64,000 nt of DNA. Source: Streptomyces sp. NBC_00224 (lineage in GTDB: Bacteria; Actinomycetota; Actinomycetes; Streptomycetales; Streptomycetaceae). The number at the start of each line of letters is the position of its first letter. The first letter of the stretch is position 1. Below are positions 60,376 through 64,000 of this stretch, piece by piece. The notes beneath the pieces were generated by a model. It did no database searches. It was given only the letters and a program-made list of their open reading frames with translations, and had not been told where the DNA came from. Made by a program: the position numbers and the translations under genes. The stretch is from positions 156,251-220,250 of the forward strand of contig NZ_CP108107.1 of assembly GCF_041435195.1 (NCBI RefSeq), in the 5' to 3' direction.

Positions 60376-60641
60376 GTCGGCACGGCCTGGTGGACCGGCC
60401 CGTTCCCTCCGCATTCGGCGGTGGGGGCGGGCCGGTTCCGCGTTGCGGGTGCGGAAGCGGTAGGTGAACATCGCTTTCCCTGCGAAGCCGCTGCCCTTGT
60501 ACATGCCTTGCGGCCCGTACGCGCCGGGGATGGCCGGGGGATGGCCTGGTCGGCGCGTTCCTGCCTTGCCTCCTGTACTGCCCGGGGGCCCGTCCGAGGT
60601 CCCTGCCCCCGACCGGATCATTTGGTAGACCAACCACGTAT

Positions 60642-60748
60642 CCGACCAAGTTGTCGTGGACCCCGACCATGGAGGCCCGACCACGGCCACGGAAGGGGTA
60701 CGAAGCTCTTGGTGGGCCCGACCACGGGCCGACCAAGAGCGCGACCAC
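60642..60748. repeat. six CGACCA repeats
   Basis: CGACCA occurs at about 60642, 60664, 60678, 60719, 60730 and 60742, often as CCGACCA(A/C). The same half-site forms the arms of the palindrome at 61419-61445. Confidence 0.55.
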
Positions 60749-60963
60749 AGGCCGGGAACAGAGCTTGGCCCACTGGTGGTCTGGCTCCACGCCGAAAGTG
60801 AGCCGGGCATAGGAGCCCCGCCCACCGCCGTAATGGCAATGGGCGGGGCTTCGCCATTCCGGCCCCGTTCGGCGGTCTCAACCCAGGTGGCTGCACCGGG
60901 GCATCGATGACGGCTTGGTGGTGGGCCGCTGGCGACATGGTGCAGCCGATACGCCGCGGCCAT

Positions 60964-61190
60964 TGCGCAGTGTTGCGCACGGGTGTGCCCGGTGGTGCGC
61001 ACTGAGCGATGCGCACAGTGCCGTACGGCGGTGCGGCTGCCTGTGCGCACATGTCGAGGGGCCGTTGAGTGCAGTCGATGCGCATGCGATGCGCACTGGC
61101 CTGGCGGAGTGCATCGGCGAGTGCGCACCGGCCGGTGTCTGCGCACTGTCTGCGTGGTGGTGCGGCTGCTGGTGCGCAACTCGCTGCGCA
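60964..61190. repeat. array of eleven TGCGCA palindromes
   Basis: TGCGCA starts at 60964, 60974, 60996, 61010, 61044, 61079, 61090, 61122, 61140, 61173 and 61185. Several are extended (GTGCGCAC, TGTGCGCACA). At 70% G/C one would expect about 0.1 copies in 227 bp. The offsets from the first copy are 0, 10, 32, 46, 80, 115, 126, 158, 176, 209 and 221, and eight of the eleven are within about 1 bp of multiples of 10.5. Confidence 0.9.
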
Positions 61191-61418
61191 GCGGGCTGTG
61201 CGGCAGGTCGCATTCAGCGACCCACAGCGACTGTCCACTTGTGACAGGTGTCCTCGATGCGAGCGAGTGGTCGCCGATGGGAGCCACAGGGCCGACCGTG
61301 GCGTTGACCTGCCGTGTTCGGACTGGTGGTGCGTTGCCAAGTCGTGTGGGGCGGGTCTGGTGGGCAGTCCGGTGCGTGGTCGGCGTTGCTGGTGTCCGGG
61401 GTGGTCGTGTGGGCGTCC

Positions 61419-61445
61419 TGGTTGTGGTCGGCCCGACCACAACCA
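61419..61445. repeat. perfect 27-bp palindrome
   Basis: TGGTTGTGGTCGG-C-CCGACCACAACCA, 13-bp arms with a single central base. It contains the CCGACCA half-site repeated at 60642-60748. Not followed by a T-tract. Confidence 0.85.
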
Positions 61446-61799
61446 CTCGGTCTCGGTGGCCGGGTGGTGTGGCGTCGGTCGCGGATGAGCCATCCGGCAA
61501 GCGGCGTAGCAGGCATAAGGGTTCGCGGTCGTGGTGAGCAGACCGTGGTGACGGGGAGTGCGCGAGGACAGGCCCGGGCCACCGCATGCCGCAAAGGGGC
61601 ACGGCGCTGTGACACGGTGCGCCTCCGCCACGATGGGGGGCCTGGGCCCGAGCGCAGTCGACAACTTGGGAGCGGCCGGCCGCGCACGGCCCCGCAGCCA
61701 GCCCAACAGGCTTTTCCAGCGGGGTGCTCCGCAGCACCGCGACCTGTACAGCGACTGGCTCTGGAACTCGTCGAGGGCGTGCTGGTTACGCTGGCGGAC

Positions 61800-62261
61800 A
61801 TGGAGAACAGAACGGTCGCCGAGGGGCTCTACCTGCTACGGAACGTCGCGAGCGGGCTGGTCCTGGAGGTGTACGGCGGGGCGCGCGGCAGCGGGGCCAA
61901 CGTCCAGCAGGGCAAGGAGAACGGCGGCGCCGGCCAGGACTGGCACATCTCACCCGTCCACGCCGGCGGCGGGCTCTACCACCTGGTGAACGCCAACAGC
62001 GGCAAGCGGCTCGACGTGGCTAACGCCTCGACCGAGAACGGCGCCAACGTCCAGCAGTGGAAGGCCAACAACTTCGGTGCGCAGGAGTGGCTGATCGAGC
62101 GCCACCTCGACGCGCCCGGCCGCGTCACCCTCGTCAGCTACATCAGCGGACTGCTCCTGGAGGTCGAGGACGGCTCGGGCGCGGAGGGGGCCAATGTGCG
62201 GCAGTGGGAGGACACGGACTCGCCGGGCCAGTGGTGGGAGCTGGAGCCAGTGGATCCGTAG
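61800..62261 (+). CDS. ricin-type beta-trefoil lectin domain protein
   Basis: A 153-residue single-domain protein. Three beta-trefoil subdomains are visible: GLYLLRNVASGLVLEVYGG, YHLVNANSGKRLDVANAST and VTLVSYISGLLLEVEDGS, each followed by a G-A-N-V-x-Q-W/G (QxW-like) turn (ANVQQGKE, ANVQQWKA, ANVRQWED). This is the RICIN carbohydrate-binding fold. There is no signal peptide, so it may act in the cytoplasm or be exported by another route. The ribosome site is weak, and a GTG 24 bp upstream in frame could also start it. Confidence 0.8.
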   Translation: MENRTVAEGLYLLRNVASGLVLEVYGGARGSGANVQQGKENGGAGQDWHISPVHAGGGLYHLVNANSGKRLDVANASTENGANVQQWKANNFGAQEWLIERHLDAPGRVTLVSYISGLLLEVEDGSGAEGANVRQWEDTDSPGQWWELEPVDP

Positions 62262-62761
62262 CCGCCTCGGGGTGTCGCCCGGGCAGTGGCCCCGACGGGG
62301 CCGGTTAGCCGTATGAGGTGTCTTTCTCCGCGAGAGGTAGAGGTGGAGGCAGGGCGGGGCGGCGTGGTGTTTCCCTTGCGCCCAACCCCCGCGCTATCTC
62401 CTGAGCTATCTGCTGCGTTATCTCCTGACCTCGTCTTCCGGCACTCCCGTGAATGCTGCTGGTCACCACGGGTTTTGGTGTGGTGCGGGGGCCGGACATC
62501 CCCTCCAGAGCCCCTCGCCCGCCCCAGACAAGAAAAAAGGGAAGACAGGGAGGCAGGGGCGAGCGGCGCTGGAGGGGATCGGGGCGGCCGGTTTCCTGTT
62601 GCGCGGCGCCGGGGGCTCCGCGCTGCGCCCGCTGATGACGGGCGGGCGGCACGCGGCTGTGTGGAGCACGCTGCGCGGTCGTCTCTCGTGCTTCTGCCGT
62701 GCTCGGGCCTCCTCTGGTTGTCCGCGTTGGGGATCGGCGCTCACAGAGGCGGTGGTGGGGT
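62262..62761. other. 500-bp subtelomeric region with a 12-bp tandem repeat
   Basis: No convincing gene. Three near-perfect 12-bp units, GCTATCTCCTGA, GCTATCTGCTGC and GTTATCTCCTGA, lie at 62393-62428. On the minus strand they would encode a QEIT-QQIA-QEIA run within a 115-codon frame of low credibility. Confidence 0.45.
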
Positions 62762-63037
62762 TCATGGGTTGATGCGCTTGGCGAAGGTGTAGATGACGGT
62801 CGCGATGGCGAAGAGCGTGCCGACGCCTCCGAGGGCGGGGAGGGCCGCGGGGTGTTCGAACAGGACAGTGAAGGCGAACGCGGCGCCCAGGACGAGGAGT
62901 ACGACCACTACAGCCTGGAGCTGGCGACGCAGCGAGGCATCCGCCGGCACCGGCACCGGCGAGGGTGTGGGTGCGGCGGCCGGGGGCTGGGCCGGGCTGG
63001 GGGACGGTACCGGGTTCGGGGTCGGGTGGGTGTCCAC
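62762..63037 (-). CDS. small membrane protein with Pro-rich N-terminus
   Basis: A 91-residue protein. The first 35 residues are Pro/Ala/Ser-rich (PNPVPSPSPAQPPAAAPTPS), followed by two hydrophobic segments (about 41-61, AVVVVLLVLGAAFAFTVLF, and 68-85, LGGVGTLFAIATVIYTFA) and a basic end KRINP. Two-helix proteins with disordered tails are frequent near Streptomyces telomeres and on plasmids (for example Spd-like), but I cannot assign a family. It is the gene closest to the telomere. Confidence 0.6.
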   Translation of the reverse strand: MDTHPTPNPVPSPSPAQPPAAAPTPSPVPVPADASLRRQLQAVVVVLLVLGAAFAFTVLFEHPAALPALGGVGTLFAIATVIYTFAKRINP

Positions 63038-63839
63038 GATGGTCCTCTCGATGGATGTGTGGGTGGAACGGGGGCAAGATTCGGCGCTGGACGACGGGCA
63101 TTCAAGAGTTCGCGAAAATCCGTGAAGTCGCTGGTAGCGGGGCTCTTTCGCAGGGTTGGGCGAGGATTCGCGAACCCTTGAACGGGCCGTGGCGACCTGC
63201 TAGGGCAGCACGATGACGGACGGGCCGGTTAGCCACGCAAGTCCGGCTGAAGCCGGTGCCAGACGGCGGAGTGCGCACCGATGTTGCGTACGGGCGTTGC
63301 GCCCGCTGGCCGTCCGGCCGTGAAGCCGCCCTCCGGTGGGCCGGTCGCGCCTCGGGCGGGGCCTGCGCGCTGCGCCCGCTGTCGCGGGCCGGGGTATCGC
63401 GTGGGTGGGGCTGTCGGCGTGACAGATCCTCTGCGACCTGCGGGGCGCCTGGCCGACCCCCGTGGCTCAGTCCGACGCGACAGGTAACAGCACAAGCCGC
63501 GCGGTGGTGCTTACGCCGTAAGCGCCCGCAGTCCGTCACAGCCTGGCCAACGCGTGCCGCGCGTGCCGCGCGCGAAGGGCCCCGGGCTCAGGTGTCCGTG
63601 AGTGGGTGTCAGGCGCCCGAGGGGGCGGCCGGGGCCTGGGGCGCGGCGTGATGGTCACTCGCGCGGGGGGTTGCGGGGGTTGCCGGGTGTGTGCCACGGT
63701 GGGCACTCAATTCGAAAAGGGAAGCAAGTTGGGAATGTGCTGGATGGTGAATCCGGTATTCTGGTCCGAGAATTGACGGGTCCTCAGAAAACGGAAAGCA
63801 GAAAACCGTCCGACCCTGCCCCCAACCCTTAACCAGACC
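63038..63839. other. 800-bp subtelomeric non-coding region
   Basis: No convincing gene. It becomes progressively A/T-richer towards 63700-63840 (GAAAAGGGAAGCAAGTTGGG). One more TGCGCA lies near 63270. It leads directly into the telomere hairpins. Confidence 0.5.
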
Positions 63840-64000
63840 AATACAATTCGCGGAGCGAATTGTATTCCGGCCGGATCGCGAAGCGATTCGCGCCCAGGGC
63901 CAACGGAGTTGGCCCCTAAATTCCGGCGAAGCCGGAATTCAACCGCGCGGAGCGCGGTAATCCTCCCGCCGCGTAGCGGCGGCGCGTCGTGTCTGCGGGC
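63840..64000. repeat. telomere-like block of six hairpins with C-GNA-G loops
   Basis: Consecutive inverted repeats, read on the + strand (the 3'-ending strand): 63840-63866 (12 bp, loop GGA), 63872-63890 (8 bp with one G-T, loop GAA), 63897-63915 (8 bp, GGA), 63919-63939 (9 bp, GAA), 63942-63958 (7 bp, GGA) and 63966-63982 (7 bp, GTA). Every loop is a GNA triloop closed by C-G, which gives very stable sheared G-A hairpins, as in the GCA loops of known Streptomyces telomeres. The last 18 bases form no hairpin, so the true terminus may lie slightly beyond the window or be non-archetypal. Confidence 0.85.

Larger units (their letters stand above)
60376..61799. other. 1.4-kb non-coding subtelomeric region with repeat arrays
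   Basis: No gene on either strand despite long open frames, which are explained by high G/C. It contains CGACCA repeats (60642-60748), the TGCGCA array (60964-61190) and a perfect 27-bp palindrome (61419-61445). The density of symmetric short repeats suggests protein-binding DNA. Confidence 0.65.

Noticed and set aside
62305..62652. 115-codon minus frame with QEIT-QQIA-QEIA repeat
   Set aside because: Low-complexity Pro/Arg-rich sequence with no ribosome site or family; kept only as a repeat note.
63602..63832. 76-codon + frame next to the telomere
   Set aside because: No start context or protein-like composition; it ends inside the A/T-rich transition to the telomere.

Overview
The window is high-GC actinomycete DNA, almost certainly Streptomyces: codon third positions are strongly G/C, GTG and TTG starts are common, and the families are typical (DUF1023 hydrolases, MmyB-type XRE regulators, ECF41 sigma, secreted FG-GAP proteins, aromatic-polyketide tailoring enzymes). 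The right edge (63840-64000) is a set of six short hairpins, each with a C-GNA-G triloop, which is the architecture of a Streptomyces telomere. The window is therefore read as the last 64 kb of a linear replicon (chromosome arm or linear plasmid) with the telomere on the right.

Layout. 1-9 kb: a DUF1023 hydrolase operon cut by the left edge, an unusual tRNA-Gly-like RNA gene, and secreted proteins (trypsin-like protease, small exported protein, bulb-type lectin, large FG-GAP protein). 9-18.7 kb: small oxidoreductases paired with regulators (GlxA/AraC-type, MarR, MerR, LysR, MmyB-type XRE), plus remnants of an IS5-type transposase and a serine resolvase. 19-25.8 kb: a compact RiPP-like operon on the minus strand (42-aa precursor, TfuA, YcaO, methyltransferase, GpsA-like dehydrogenase) facing a divergent XRE/TPR regulator coupled to a GNAT enzyme. 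The YcaO/TfuA pair predicts backbone thioamidation.

26.7-47 kb: glycosylated-aromatic tailoring genes. Seven genes (rfbA, 2,3-dehydratase, glycosyltransferase, rfbB, 4-ketoreductase, PLP/[2Fe-2S] 3-dehydratase, 3-ketoreductase) are sufficient in principle for a dTDP-2,3,6-trideoxyhexose of the D series (no 3,5-epimerase) and its transfer. They are followed by a PPOX protein, a glutamine-amidotransferase-like hydrolase, an ECF41 sigma with its carboxymuconolactone-decarboxylase partner, a DHA2 exporter, a membrane acyltransferase, two PgaE-like flavin monooxygenases, an epoxide-hydrolase-like enzyme and an SDR. No polyketide synthase is present, so these genes must act on an aglycone made elsewhere.

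47-64 kb: subtelomeric DNA rich in secreted proteins (metalloprotease, crystallin-like small protein, L-glutamate-oxidase-like flavoenzyme, FG-GAP protein), decayed genes (LuxR regulator, cysteine synthase, a frameshifted small secreted protein), a second copy of the small membrane protein seen near 8.7 kb, and long non-coding stretches. One of these holds eleven TGCGCA palindromes in 227 bp, many of them in helical phase, next to CGACCA repeats and a perfect 27-bp palindrome, about 2.8 kb from the telomere. The most unusual signals are this array, the tRNA-Gly-like gene and the TfuA/YcaO/methyltransferase/GpsA operon.
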